From the NCBI GenBank assembly GCA_963765595.1, contig CAVXXE010000062.1:1-64000 (forward strand): DNA of 64,000 nt, given 5' to 3'. Position numbers and translations under genes: made by a program. Source of the stretch: JAFDCJ01 sp963765595 (GTDB lineage: Bacteria > Desulfobacterota > Desulfobacteria > Desulfobacterales > JAFDCJ01). Position 1 is the first letter of the stretch, and each line of letters opens with the position of its first letter. Below, one piece after another: positions 17,344-26,378 of this stretch. The notes under the pieces were generated by a model, which saw nothing but the letters and a program-made list of their open reading frames with translations, did no database searches and was not told the DNA's origin.

Positions 17344-17501
17344 AATATTCGTTATTGATTAATGGTATTGGAAAGGTTATGGGGAAATTAAGAAGGAAGG
17401 TCAATTTTTATTGAATTGACACATATCGGATAACGAATAAGTATCCAGATGAGCAGCATGAATTCTGAAGACACCTTAACTAAGGAGGCATATTAATTAT
17501 T

Positions 17502-18743
17502 ATGGGAAAAGTCATGATTATTGGGGCCGGTGCCCAGGGAAACGTTATCAGCGGGGTTCTGGCTAAGGCTGACGATGTGGATACAATCCTTCTGGGAGAT
17601 GTTGACCTGGAACGGGCCAACGAAGTGGCACAATTTGTGGGTTCGCACAAAATAAAAGTGGCACGGGTTGATGCCTCGGATGTCGATGCGATGGCTAACC
17701 AGATAAAGCAGGGGCCGTATGAGCTGGTAGTCAATGCTACCTTGCCGGTATTCGACCGTCCGATATTAGAGGCCTGCGTGCAGGCCAAGGCAAATTATCT
17801 CGACATGGCATCCAATGAAATGCTTGTAAGCTCCACCGGTGAATCCGTCCAGGATGAGTTTTTGGTTGAACAGTTCGAATTCGCCCGTGAATTTGAGGAC
17901 GCCGGGCTCAAGGCCCTGATTCTGGCCGGCGGTGACTCCGGCCTGGTCAATGTAATGGCCCGCGAGGCGGTCGACAAACTGGATGAAATTGATTATATCG
18001 GAATCAAAGATTACGGTATCGTCGACTGTGATGAACCGGTGGCGCTGTGGTCTTTGACGACCTACCTGGAGGACTGTGCCGAGCAGGGCGTTTTCTGGGA
18101 AGACGGTCAATACAAGTATGCGCCTATTTTTTCTGGGGAAGAAGAGTACTATTTCCCACCGCCCCTGGATCATCGGGGCAAGGTCTATTATCATACCCAC
18201 GAAGAACCGGTAACCATTCCGAAATTCATCGGCAAACCGGTGAAATATTGCGATTTCAAGCTGGGAGATCCGAGTTCGGACATGTGGCGTTTCATGATCG
18301 AGGGTCTTGGATTGATGGATACAGATCCCATTGAAGTAAACGGTGTTGCGGTCAGACCCCGTGATCTCTTTTTTAAGAAACTGCCGCCCACCTTGGCACC
18401 GAAAAAGTGTGTCGAGATGGTCAAGAACAAGCAGATTATGAGTCAGCTGCAGCTGGCGGTGGACGTTAAGGGGCGCAAAGGGAGCGAATACCGGCACTAT
18501 AAAATGTGGACCGAAAGCCCCAATGTTGTGCAGGCCTGTGAAAAAATACCGGGAACCAATGATGTGTCCTGGATTACTTCCGTACCGGCGTCTATTCTTA
18601 GCCTGATGCTTTTGAGAAATCAGATTAAACATGTTGGCGTGTTCCCGTGCGAGGTTCTGGACAAAGAAGAACGGGAGATATTCTTTGCCGGGATTAAGGC
18701 GTGGGATGTTAAAATTCACACACAACTAACAACCGAAATCTAG
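17502..18743 (+). CDS. Saccharopine-dehydrogenase-like NAD(P) oxidoreductase, copy 2 (divergent)
   Basis: 413 residues with the N-terminal Rossmann motif MIIGAGAQGNVISG (GAGAQG at about residues 8-13) and the saccharopine-dehydrogenase-type body (LILAGGDSGLVNVMAREAVD, then YHTHEEPVTIPKFIG). It shares the frame of copies 1 and 3 but differs strongly in the substrate region, for example ALWSLTTYLEDCAEQG in place of PFWWSP. This suggests a different amine or acid partner. TAAGGAGG lies about 14 bases before the ATG. The next gene, the substrate-binding protein of the importer, starts 17 bases after its stop, so enzyme and importer share one transcript. Confidence 0.84.
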   Translation: MGKVMIIGAGAQGNVISGVLAKADDVDTILLGDVDLERANEVAQFVGSHKIKVARVDASDVDAMANQIKQGPYELVVNATLPVFDRPILEACVQAKANYLDMASNEMLVSSTGESVQDEFLVEQFEFAREFEDAGLKALILAGGDSGLVNVMAREAVDKLDEIDYIGIKDYGIVDCDEPVALWSLTTYLEDCAEQGVFWEDGQYKYAPIFSGEEEYYFPPPLDHRGKVYYHTHEEPVTIPKFIGKPVKYCDFKLGDPSSDMWRFMIEGLGLMDTDPIEVNGVAVRPRDLFFKKLPPTLAPKKCVEMVKNKQIMSQLQLAVDVKGRKGSEYRHYKMWTESPNVVQACEKIPGTNDVSWITSVPASILSLMLLRNQIKHVGVFPCEVLDKEEREIFFAGIKAWDVKIHTQLTTEI

Positions 18744-18760
18744 CCCTGAAAGGAGGTCGT

Positions 18761-20398
18761 ATGACTAACACAAACCATTCAACATTAATAAAGGTAACCC
18801 TGGTGCTCGTTTTAGCAGTCATGCTTCTGTTCCAGTTTACACCGGCTGCCGATGCCAAAAAAATCAGATTCAATATCGGATTTACCACCGATCAGACCCT
18901 GGAATCTCCCCGGGCCAGCGAATCCTGGCAGTACACCGAAATGGGTTGTGCCTTTTGGCCGGTGCTTTATGATCAACTATGGATGCTGGGGCCGGCCCCG
19001 GAATACAAAGCCCTGCCGGCCCTGGCCACCCGCTGGGAGACCCAGGACAGGCAGACATGGCGGTATTATCTTCGCAACGATGTTAAGTTCCAAGACGGCA
19101 AACCGCTCACAGCCCGGGACGTGGAGTTCACTTTAACTTACCTGCCCAAAAATGTACCCTCGTTCGATGTACCTGATATGTCCTTTGAGTTCATCAAGGT
19201 CATTGACGATTACACGATTGAATTTAAACTGACAGCGGTACATGGAAAGCCATTCCCCCCCATTTACTGGGTGCCGATTCTACCCAAGCACATCTGGGAA
19301 CCGCATAAAGATGACTTTGCATCGTTTCCCAACAAGAAGGCCATCGGCTCCGGGCCCTACAAACTCAAAGAGTTTAAATCCAAACAGTACGTCTGGTTTG
19401 AAGCTAACAAGGGCTACTGGGGCGGCGCGCCGGCAGTCGATGAAATGGTGTTTAAGGCCTATGGCGGTCAGGAGGCCCTCAATCTGGCGGCCAAAAAGGG
19501 TGAAGTGCAGATGATGGGTTATTCCGGAATTCGTCCGGTAAACCTCCCGGATTTCGAGGGCGACAAAAATTTTAAAATCATCAAATCCGAGGGTATTGGA
19601 CTTATCTGGCTGTCGTTTAATCTCCACAAAAAATCCTCCATCCAGGACCTGAATGTCCGCAAAGCCATTATGCATGGCACAAACCTGGATAAGATTATCG
19701 ATCTGGTTTACCAGGGCTATGCCAAGAAAACCGACAGTTTCATCTACCCGGAGATGGACATTTATAATCCCAATTTGCCCAAGTATGATTACAATCCGGA
19801 AAAAGCCAAACAAATCCTGGACAGCGCCGGATATGCCGACAAAGACAACGATGGCATCCGCAATGATCCCAAAACCGGCCAGAACATGGTGTTGGAATTA
19901 ATTGTACCCTCGGATTGGAGCACGGAGCTCAAACTGGCAACCCTGATGAAAGAACAACTCAAAGACATCGGTATTGAAATTGACTTGAAAACCCTGGATC
20001 TGGATACATACTATGCCTTTATTTACGCACCGGCGGAAGACAAATGGGATTTTGCCATTGGAGAAGAAGAGCCGGGTCCCAACGGGGACTGGATCTGGGA
20101 GTTGTCGCGCAGCTACGGAGGCGGTGGTGAAGGCTGGAATCAATCTTACTACGACAACCCCAAATTTGATGAACTGCTGGACAGTTACCTGGCCGAAACG
20201 GATATGGCCAAAAGAAAAGAATATTCGTTTAAAATGCAACAGATGATCTCGGAAGATCTGCCCTACGCAATTATGCTGCGACCGGACATCATTGACCCAG
20301 TGCGAATCGATAAGTGGCAGGGCTATGTCCAGACTATGGGTGGCGTCATCACCTGGATCAATCCCTGGACGATGTTTAACATCAAACCCAAGAAATAA
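18761..20398 (+). CDS. ABC importer substrate-binding protein (peptide/opine type, SBP family 5)
   Basis: 545-residue periplasmic binding protein of the DppA/OppA/NikA class. The N-terminal signal peptide has a hydrophobic core, VTLVLVLAVMLLFQFTPA, with a probable cut after DA at about residue 32. The family signature follows: WRYYLRNDVKFQDGKPLTAR, VEFTLTY, the GSGPYKLKEF strand, and a C-terminal section with SYYDNPKFDELLDSYLAETD. An AAAGGAGG sequence is placed well before the ATG. It is the first component of a five-gene importer and is co-transcribed with the dehydrogenase upstream. The ligand is unknown; peptides, opines and similar amines are the precedents. Confidence 0.9.
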   Translation: MTNTNHSTLIKVTLVLVLAVMLLFQFTPAADAKKIRFNIGFTTDQTLESPRASESWQYTEMGCAFWPVLYDQLWMLGPAPEYKALPALATRWETQDRQTWRYYLRNDVKFQDGKPLTARDVEFTLTYLPKNVPSFDVPDMSFEFIKVIDDYTIEFKLTAVHGKPFPPIYWVPILPKHIWEPHKDDFASFPNKKAIGSGPYKLKEFKSKQYVWFEANKGYWGGAPAVDEMVFKAYGGQEALNLAAKKGEVQMMGYSGIRPVNLPDFEGDKNFKIIKSEGIGLIWLSFNLHKKSSIQDLNVRKAIMHGTNLDKIIDLVYQGYAKKTDSFIYPEMDIYNPNLPKYDYNPEKAKQILDSAGYADKDNDGIRNDPKTGQNMVLELIVPSDWSTELKLATLMKEQLKDIGIEIDLKTLDLDTYYAFIYAPAEDKWDFAIGEEEPGPNGDWIWELSRSYGGGGEGWNQSYYDNPKFDELLDSYLAETDMAKRKEYSFKMQQMISEDLPYAIMLRPDIIDPVRIDKWQGYVQTMGGVITWINPWTMFNIKPKK

Positions 20399-20418
20399 AC
20401 GAGCGGTGTATTAGAGTA

Positions 20419-20506
20419 CTGGAGTGATGGAGTGTTGGAGTGATAGAGATAAAACCAAACCGAATCATAAAAATCACTCCATATCACCAGTACTCCAACA
20501 CTCCAG
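20419..20506. repeat. Nested inverted repeat built from GGAGTGATGGAGTG units
   Basis: CTGGAGTG (20419-20426) pairs with CACTCCAG (20499-20506), and inside it TGGAGTGAT (20436-20444) pairs with ATCACTCCA (20473-20481). The element separates the binding-protein gene from the permease genes. It could reduce downstream expression or protect the abundant binding-protein mRNA, as intergenic hairpins do at such places. There is no T-tract. Confidence 0.6.
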
Positions 20507-20558
20507 GGCGCATTCGAAAATATGACTATTTAAAAAAATTTAATTCTGGAGCATAGCG

Positions 20559-21536
20559 TTGAACTTAACCGGATTTGCAGCACGCAAAGCCATCGCGGCG
20601 GTAATTACCATCTTCGCCATCCTATGCGTGAATTTTATAATATTCCGAATTGCACCGGGCGATCCGGTTCGCATGATGTTCAAAGATCCGCGTGTCAGCG
20701 CCAAAGCATTGGAGCTGCAACGGCAAAAGTTTGGCATTGACAAACCGCTGTCGGGCCAGTTTTTGGCCTATATGAAGCAGCTTTCACGCGGTGATCTGGG
20801 CATTTCTTTCTGGCAGAAGCGACCGGTGACCGAGGTAATTGCCGAGCGAATCCCGGCCACCCTGGCCCTGGTGCTGACTGCCCTAGTCATAGCGGTAGTG
20901 CTGGGTGTGGCGCTGGGTGCAATTGCCGGTTGGCGGAATGGTACGAAGCTGGACACGTTTCTTCTGACCGCATCTCTGACCATGTATTCCATACCAACCT
21001 TTGCCCTGGGGATTATCCTATTGCTCGTATTCGCTTATTTTCTCTCGATCTTTCCCCTGGGCGGCATTGCCACACCGGCTTCGGGATTTGAGGGCTTTGA
21101 GTATATTAAAGATGTGGCCTGGCACATGTTCCTGCCATGCTTTTCAATTATATTGTGGTACATCGGCGAGTATGTATTGCTGACCCGGTCCTCCATGATG
21201 GATGTCCTGGGACAGGATTACATCGCCACCGCCCGGGGCAAGGGAATAAAGGAATTCCGGGTGCTCAAAAACCATGCCCTGAGAAATGCGCTATTGCCCG
21301 TGGTGACGTTGACCGGTATCAATATCGGGTTTGCCATCGCCGGGGTTATCGAAGCTGAAACGGTTTTCTCCTGGCCCGGTGCCGGCCGGCTCGTGTATGA
21401 CGCCGTCGTCAAGCGTGATTATCCCCTGCTGCAGGGCGTATTTTTGTTGTTTGCGGTTTCGGTGGTGCTGGCTAATCTGTTCATTGACCTGATCTATGGA
21501 TTTATCGATCCCAGAATCAAGGTGGGCGCAAAATGA
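20559..21536 (+). CDS. ABC importer permease, DppB type
   Basis: 325-residue inner-membrane permease. The N-terminal helix (AVITIFAILCVNFIIFRIAPGDP) with the R-x-APGDP motif is diagnostic of the DppB/OppB class. The transport-domain EAA loop is visible as GQDYIATARGKGIKEFRVL, and the C-terminal ETVFSWPGAGRLVYDAVVKRDYPLLQG block is typical. A TTG start at 20559 is implied, preceded by CTGGAG; no better ATG exists. It overlaps the next permease by four bases (ATGA at 21533-21536), which indicates coupled translation. Confidence 0.9.
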   Translation: MNLTGFAARKAIAAVITIFAILCVNFIIFRIAPGDPVRMMFKDPRVSAKALELQRQKFGIDKPLSGQFLAYMKQLSRGDLGISFWQKRPVTEVIAERIPATLALVLTALVIAVVLGVALGAIAGWRNGTKLDTFLLTASLTMYSIPTFALGIILLLVFAYFLSIFPLGGIATPASGFEGFEYIKDVAWHMFLPCFSIILWYIGEYVLLTRSSMMDVLGQDYIATARGKGIKEFRVLKNHALRNALLPVVTLTGINIGFAIAGVIEAETVFSWPGAGRLVYDAVVKRDYPLLQGVFLLFAVSVVLANLFIDLIYGFIDPRIKVGAK

Positions 21537-22411
21537 AAAAACTTTTGTCCCTCTTAAAAAACGTGCATCAGTTTTTCCATTTGCTGGTGGGGCATTCGAT
21601 GGGAAGAATCGGCGCATTCCTGATCGCATTGGTTCTGATTGCAGCCGTTTTTGCACCGTATTTAGGAACCGTTGATCCCCAGGCAAGCGGTAAACGAGAA
21701 GATATTCTGAATGCGCCTTCAACTAGACACTGGCTGGGAACCGATGACCTTGGCCGTGACGTCTGGAGCCAGATCATTTTTGGTTCCCGGGTTTCACTGG
21801 CCATCGGGCTGATCACAGCCTTTGTCACCGTTGTGACCGGAACCCTCATCGGATTAATAGCCGGCTATTATGGCGGTTTGATTGAAGAGGTTCTGGTAAG
21901 AATTGTCGATTTTTTTATGATGCTTCCGGTTTTACCGCTCATGATTATTCTGGCGGCCGTGCTGGGGCCCAATTTATGGAACATTATCCTGGTAATCAGC
22001 GTTGTGAGTTGGCCGACCACTGCCCGGGTCGTGCGATCTCAAGTGCTCTCCATAAAGGAAAGGCCTTTCGTGGAAGCTGCGCGCTGTATCGGGGCCGGCA
22101 ATGTCAGGCTGATGTTTGCTGAAATTATGCCGAATGTTCTGCCGTTAATGTTCGCCCAGGCCGTGTTGATGATCACATACGCCATCTACGACGAGGCAAT
22201 CCTGGCCTTTCTCGGATTGGGGGATCCGACCCGCATCAGTTGGGGATCCATGCTCCACTTTGCCTTTGAGTCCGGCGTGATGGCCCGCTCGCCCTGGTGG
22301 ATCGGCCCGCCAATAGCAGGTATCATTGTCCTAATTGTCGGATTCAGCCTCCTGGGCACAGCGGTTACGGATGTATTGACGCCGCAGTACAAGGAAGCCA
22401 AGGGTCTGTAG
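21533..22411 (+). CDS. ABC importer permease, DppC type
   Basis: 292-residue inner-membrane permease paired with the DppB-type protein. It has the short cytoplasmic N-terminus, a first helix (IGAFLIALVLIAAVFAPYLG), then the DppC-class motif HWLGTDDLGRDVWSQIIFGSR. The EAA loop reads ERPFVEAARCIGAGNVRLMF. The C-terminus contains GDPTRISWGSML, seen in this class. Its stop is 18 bases before the first ATPase gene. The set encodes a complete heterodimeric channel. Confidence 0.9.
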   Translation: MKKLLSLLKNVHQFFHLLVGHSMGRIGAFLIALVLIAAVFAPYLGTVDPQASGKREDILNAPSTRHWLGTDDLGRDVWSQIIFGSRVSLAIGLITAFVTVVTGTLIGLIAGYYGGLIEEVLVRIVDFFMMLPVLPLMIILAAVLGPNLWNIILVISVVSWPTTARVVRSQVLSIKERPFVEAARCIGAGNVRLMFAEIMPNVLPLMFAQAVLMITYAIYDEAILAFLGLGDPTRISWGSMLHFAFESGVMARSPWWIGPPIAGIIVLIVGFSLLGTAVTDVLTPQYKEAKGL

Positions 22412-22429
22412 AATATTGAGATAGAAAAA

Positions 22430-23380
22430 ATGGCACTGTTGGAAGTAGAAAACTTAAAGCTGCATTTTTTCACCCGCCAGGGCGCTGCCAAGGCGGTAGA
22501 CGGGGTCAGTTTTAATATCGAGCCGAACGAGACCTTCGGACTGATCGGTGAGTCGGGCTGCGGTAAAACGACGACGGCGTTGGCGATTATTCGGTTGATC
22601 AAACCGCCAGGGCGCATTGTTTACGGGGCTATCCGCTTTGATAACAAAGATATCGTGAGTGCCTCAGATGAAGAGATGCGGCTTTTAAGGGGCAAGAAAA
22701 TCGCTATTGTACGCCAGGAAGCGCAGAATGCGCTCAACCCGGTGATGACGATCGGCAAGCAAATCATTGAAGCCATATTACAACATGAAAATGTCTCCAA
22801 AGAAACCGCCTGGACCCGGGCCAGAAACCAGCTGGATTTAGTCGGGATCAACGGCAATCGCGTCAAGGCTTACCCCCATGAATTCAGCGGCGGGATGAAG
22901 CAACGGGCCATGGTAGCCATCGCTACCGCCTGCAATCCGAAGTTTTTGATATTGGACGAGCCGACAACCGGTCTGGATGTGATTGTTCAACGGCAGTTGC
23001 TGGAGCTAATCAATAATCTCAAGCAAAAGCTCAATCTGACCGCTATTCTGATATCCCACGACCTTTCGGTGGTGGCGGAGACCTGCGACAAGGTGGCGGT
23101 CATGTATGCCGGTAAAATCGTCGAACAGGGTGACACCGTATCCATGTACCAGAATCCACAACACCCTTACAGTCAGGCACTGATAGGGGCCTTCCCCAGC
23201 CTGAAAGGGGAGAAGAAAAAGCTGAAAAGTATTCCCGGAGCACCACCCCGGTTGATTCTGCCGCCGAAAGGATGTCGGTTCGAACCGCGTTGTGATTTTG
23301 CAATGAAAGCATGCAAGTCCGAGGAACCGCTGGATAGGGAGAAGGATGATCATGTTGTTGCATGTCATCTGATAAACTAG
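22430..23380 (+). CDS. ABC importer ATPase, DppD type
   Basis: 316-residue nucleotide-binding subunit. Walker A is GESGCGKTT at about residues 37-45, the signature is FSGGMKQR, Walker B is FLILDEPTTGLD, and the switch histidine is in LISHDLSVV. The C-terminus has the oligopeptide-importer extension with the cysteine cluster seen in DppD/OppD (CRFEPRCDFAMKAC, then VACHL), which in relatives can hold an iron-sulfur cluster. It is in the same transcript as the permeases. Confidence 0.9.
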   Translation: MALLEVENLKLHFFTRQGAAKAVDGVSFNIEPNETFGLIGESGCGKTTTALAIIRLIKPPGRIVYGAIRFDNKDIVSASDEEMRLLRGKKIAIVRQEAQNALNPVMTIGKQIIEAILQHENVSKETAWTRARNQLDLVGINGNRVKAYPHEFSGGMKQRAMVAIATACNPKFLILDEPTTGLDVIVQRQLLELINNLKQKLNLTAILISHDLSVVAETCDKVAVMYAGKIVEQGDTVSMYQNPQHPYSQALIGAFPSLKGEKKKLKSIPGAPPRLILPPKGCRFEPRCDFAMKACKSEEPLDREKDDHVVACHLIN

Positions 23381-23422
23381 TTGATTGTGTTGTTTGGTTG
23401 AGTAGATTTATTGGGACAGATG

Positions 23423-23487
23423 GGATGCTGGATGCTGGATGCTTGATACTGGATACTCGATTCTGGATTCTGGATACTCGATGCTTG
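23423..23487. repeat. Tandem GGATGCT/GGATACT-type short repeats
   Basis: Degenerate tandem units (GGATGCTGGATGCTGGATGC, then GGATACTCGATTCTGGATTC) sit at the start of the 478-base gap between the two ATPase genes. This looks like slippage-grown spacer DNA of the kind seen elsewhere in the window. No open frame is present. Confidence 0.6.
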
Positions 23488-23587
23488 CCGGAAGACGGAA
23501 GAAGGCTGAAGGTAGTAAGGTGAAAGGTAAAAGGAGCAACGCATAATGGAATGGATACGATTTTATTTTTAATTTTTTTGACATGAT

Positions 23588-23803
23588 TTACAGGATGAAC
23601 AGGATAATCAACTCAGATTACGGGGATATCTTGGTTTGCTGAATTCGTTGGATAATGACTGAATTAGACAGTAGCATATTTTTTTGTTCCGCGAAGCGGT
23701 TTGTATATTTTCGGTTTCTTCGCCTCCCGCCGCGCTCCGCTTGGCTGGAGGTCGTGCGAAAACCGGAAACACAAAAATCCAGATAATCCTGTTAATCCTG
23801 TCT
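23588..23803. mobile_element. About 215-bp element with inverted ends (ACAGGAT-N-AACAGGAT type)
   Basis: The left end TACAGGATGAACAGGATAAT (23589-23608) and the right end ATAATCCTGTTAATCCTGTC (23783-23802) are imperfect inverted copies, differing at about three positions. The inside is non-coding and includes a GC-rich patch (CCTCCCGCCGCGCTCCGCTTGG) in an AT-rich frame. The shape fits a MITE-like, non-autonomous element or an inverted-repeat spacer. It separates the DppD and DppF genes inside one importer operon. Confidence 0.5.
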
Positions 23804-23858
23804 AATATTTTTTTGTTTTAATTTTAAGAATCCATTCCTCTATTTTTAAATATGAGCA

Positions 23859-24872
23859 TTGGCTAAAAAAATGATAAATAACGCTCTGCTTAGAGTAGAA
23901 CACCTAAAAAAATATTTTCCCGTCCGCAAGGGTATCTTTTCTTCCTTCGCTTCGGGTGCTAAGCGCTCCTACGTACGCGCGGTCGACGACATCAGTTTTA
24001 CGCTCAGGGAAAAAGAAATACTCGGATTTGTCGGTGAAAGCGGTTGCGGAAAATCGACCATGAGCCGTGCCATTCTCAGACTGACCGAACCGACGGACGG
24101 CAAGGTTTTTTTCCATGACCACGAGATTATGTCTCTCGGCAAAAAGGCCTTCAAAGCGTACCGGGCCAAAATGCAAATGATTTTCCAGGATCCCTTCGGC
24201 TCGTTGAATCCGCGCCGAACAGTTGCCGATACGCTGTATCAGACCATAAAAATTCACAACCTGGCCGACAGTAAACCACGGGTGGCCGCTTTGATCCAGC
24301 GGACGCTTGAGGAAGTGGAGCTAAAGCCGGCGGATCAATTTTGGGATAAATACCCGGCATTGCTCAGCGGCGGTCAGTTGCAGCGGGTCAGCATCGGTAG
24401 GGTTTTGGTGCTGCAGCCAAGCTTTGTCATCGCCGACGAGTCGGTTTCCATGTTGGACGTGTCAGTGAGAATCGGGATTCTGGACCTCTTGCAACGCATG
24501 CGAGATAAATTCGGTATCTCATTTATATACATTACGCACGATCTGGTGACCGCCCGATACATTTGTGACCGGATCGCCATTATGTACCTGGGAAAAATTG
24601 TGGAAATCGGTCCGACCGAGGAAATCGTGCACAAGCCCCGGCACCCCTATACCCAAGCCTTGATTTCCGCTGTACCCGATCCCGACCCGACGGCCGAACT
24701 GCCGGAGCTGCCGATAAAGGGTTATGTGCCCATGGCGTTGGACGACGCCTTCAAGGGCTGCAAATTTTATATGCGTTGTCCCTGCAGCACGAATGCGTGC
24801 CGGGAACAGTATCCGCAAATGCAAGAAGTCGGGGAGGCGCATCAGGTTTCCTGTTTCCAAATCGACACCTAA
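23859..24872 (+). CDS. ABC importer ATPase, DppF type
   Basis: 337-residue second nucleotide-binding subunit. Walker A is GESGCGKST, the Q-loop is MIFQDPFGSLNPRRT, the signature is LSGGQLQR, Walker B is FVIADESVSMLD, and the switch histidine is in YITHDLVTA. LDVSVRIGILDLL is the usual D-loop region of this class. The C-terminal extension again carries cysteines (CKFYMRCPCSTNAC). The TTG at 23859 is the longest start; an ATG four codons later (23871) is equally possible. It completes the importer but is separated from DppD by 478 bases of repeat DNA, so a second promoter is possible. Confidence 0.88.
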   Translation: MAKKMINNALLRVEHLKKYFPVRKGIFSSFASGAKRSYVRAVDDISFTLREKEILGFVGESGCGKSTMSRAILRLTEPTDGKVFFHDHEIMSLGKKAFKAYRAKMQMIFQDPFGSLNPRRTVADTLYQTIKIHNLADSKPRVAALIQRTLEEVELKPADQFWDKYPALLSGGQLQRVSIGRVLVLQPSFVIADESVSMLDVSVRIGILDLLQRMRDKFGISFIYITHDLVTARYICDRIAIMYLGKIVEIGPTEEIVHKPRHPYTQALISAVPDPDPTAELPELPIKGYVPMALDDAFKGCKFYMRCPCSTNACREQYPQMQEVGEAHQVSCFQIDT

Positions 24873-24964
24873 ATCATAACTTGTATCTAACGTCATTTAT
24901 ATCACCTCCCGGCCTAACCATACAAAATCTTCAACGCTGCCAGACATGATTCATGGAGAAAACT

Positions 24965-26251
24965 ATGACTTTGATCGGTAAACTAAAAGAAATCCCGTAT
25001 TGGCTCGATCCGCCGATATTAACTGAAAGTTGGGCGGGACGATCGCTGCCTCAAAAAACAGACGTCCTGGTCGTCGGCAGCGGGTACACCGGGACCACGG
25101 CTGCCATTCGTCTGCGACAGGCCGGTGTGCAGGTTGTCCTGATTGACCGCGAAAAGTTGGGAACCACCGCCAGTGCGCGCAACGGCGGTATGACGCTGAC
25201 CGGTTTAACCCAGGGCGTGGCGAGCGCTGAAAAAAAGCTGGGCCGGGAAACGGTGAAGCGGCTTTTTACAGAGGCACTGGAATCTGTCGACACTGTTGAG
25301 CGTATTGTAGCGGAAGGAAAAATCGATTGCTATTTTCAGCGTTACGGCCACCTCGAAGCCGCCTTTAAACCATCCCACTTCGAGCACCTGAAGCACGAAC
25401 AGGAATATCTGGCATCACACTTCAATCATGAGACGAAATTGATCCCGCCGGGAGATCTCCCGGCTGAAATCGGGTCAGCACTGTACCACGGTGCCTTGCT
25501 TGATCCGGTCAGCGCCGGGGTTCATCCGGCGAAATATATTGCCGGCCTGGTTTCGATGGCCGATCAGGCAGGCGTTGAACTTCATGAGGAGGTGACTGCC
25601 GAACGTATCGAGCGCCGGGGAAGCAAATTTACGGTTCAGACCAACCGGAAAGAAATTGTTGCCGATAATGTCATCGTTGCCACCAATGGATACACCGGCC
25701 GCTTGACACCCTGGATCCAACGGCGGCTGGTTTCGACCCGCAGCCTGATGATCGCCACCGCAGAACTGCCCGGGCATCTGGCGCAATCGTTAATCCCAAA
25801 AGGCCGCATGATATTTGATACGAAGATATTCCTGTATTACTTCCGGCTTTCACCGGACGGCAAACGCTTGCTGTTCGGAGGACGTCCCAAGTCGCCGAGT
25901 AAGTCTCTGCGGCAAAATGCCGGGTTCATGCATCGCCATTTGCTGCAGGTGTATCCGCAGCTCAAAGATATCCAAATTGAATATGGATGGTGGGGAAAAC
26001 TCGGGTTTACACGGGATCGCTCGCCCCACATTGGACGGCACGAGGGCTACTACTACGCCCTGGGCTACTGCGGCCATGGGGTGGCGATGGCAACCTATTT
26101 CGGGGAAAAGCTGGCAGAGATGGCGCTGGGGCGCGAGACCCGGACGGCGTTTGCCGATCTGAAGTTCCACGCGATTCCGTTGTACAACGGGAAAGCATGG
26201 TTTCGGCCGATACTCTATTCTTATTTTGGAATTAAAGACCGCTTTTTCTGA
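24965..26251 (+). CDS. FAD-dependent amine/amino-acid oxidase (DAO family), second copy
   Basis: About 428 residues, DAO fold. The FAD-binding strand DVLVVGSGYTGTTAAIRLRQ comes near residue 35-55, followed by VVLIDREKLGTTASARNGGM. The C-terminus has WWGKLGFTRDRSPHIG and YALGYCGHGVAM. It is related to but clearly different from the oxidase at 11227-12642, and lacks the hydrophobic N-terminus. The start at 24965 is preferred over 24953 because GGAG lies six bases before it. It follows the importer on the same strand after 92 bases, so the imported compound is its likely substrate. Oxidation of a C-N bond to an imine, with release of an amine, is the family chemistry. Confidence 0.83.
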   Translation: MTLIGKLKEIPYWLDPPILTESWAGRSLPQKTDVLVVGSGYTGTTAAIRLRQAGVQVVLIDREKLGTTASARNGGMTLTGLTQGVASAEKKLGRETVKRLFTEALESVDTVERIVAEGKIDCYFQRYGHLEAAFKPSHFEHLKHEQEYLASHFNHETKLIPPGDLPAEIGSALYHGALLDPVSAGVHPAKYIAGLVSMADQAGVELHEEVTAERIERRGSKFTVQTNRKEIVADNVIVATNGYTGRLTPWIQRRLVSTRSLMIATAELPGHLAQSLIPKGRMIFDTKIFLYYFRLSPDGKRLLFGGRPKSPSKSLRQNAGFMHRHLLQVYPQLKDIQIEYGWWGKLGFTRDRSPHIGRHEGYYYALGYCGHGVAMATYFGEKLAEMALGRETRTAFADLKFHAIPLYNGKAWFRPILYSYFGIKDRFF

Positions 26252-26378
26252 ACCGGCGGTTTTAAGAATGATCACCATCCCGTCGCCGCTCTCACGGTCA
26301 GGTTGAAGGCTCCAAACCGAAACCGGCAAATTCTTAAGATAGCTGCGACTCAGAAACAAAAAAGAGAACCTTATCAAA

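Noticed and set aside
17231..17501. Guanidine-type riboswitch before the importer operon
   Set aside because: The hairpins here lack the ACGR loops or the conserved cores known for guanidine riboswitches.
17766..18725. Long antisense frame (319 codons) over saccharopine-dehydrogenase-like copy 2
   Set aside because: Similar antisense frames appear over copies 1 and 3 and follow from codon usage; no start context or motif.
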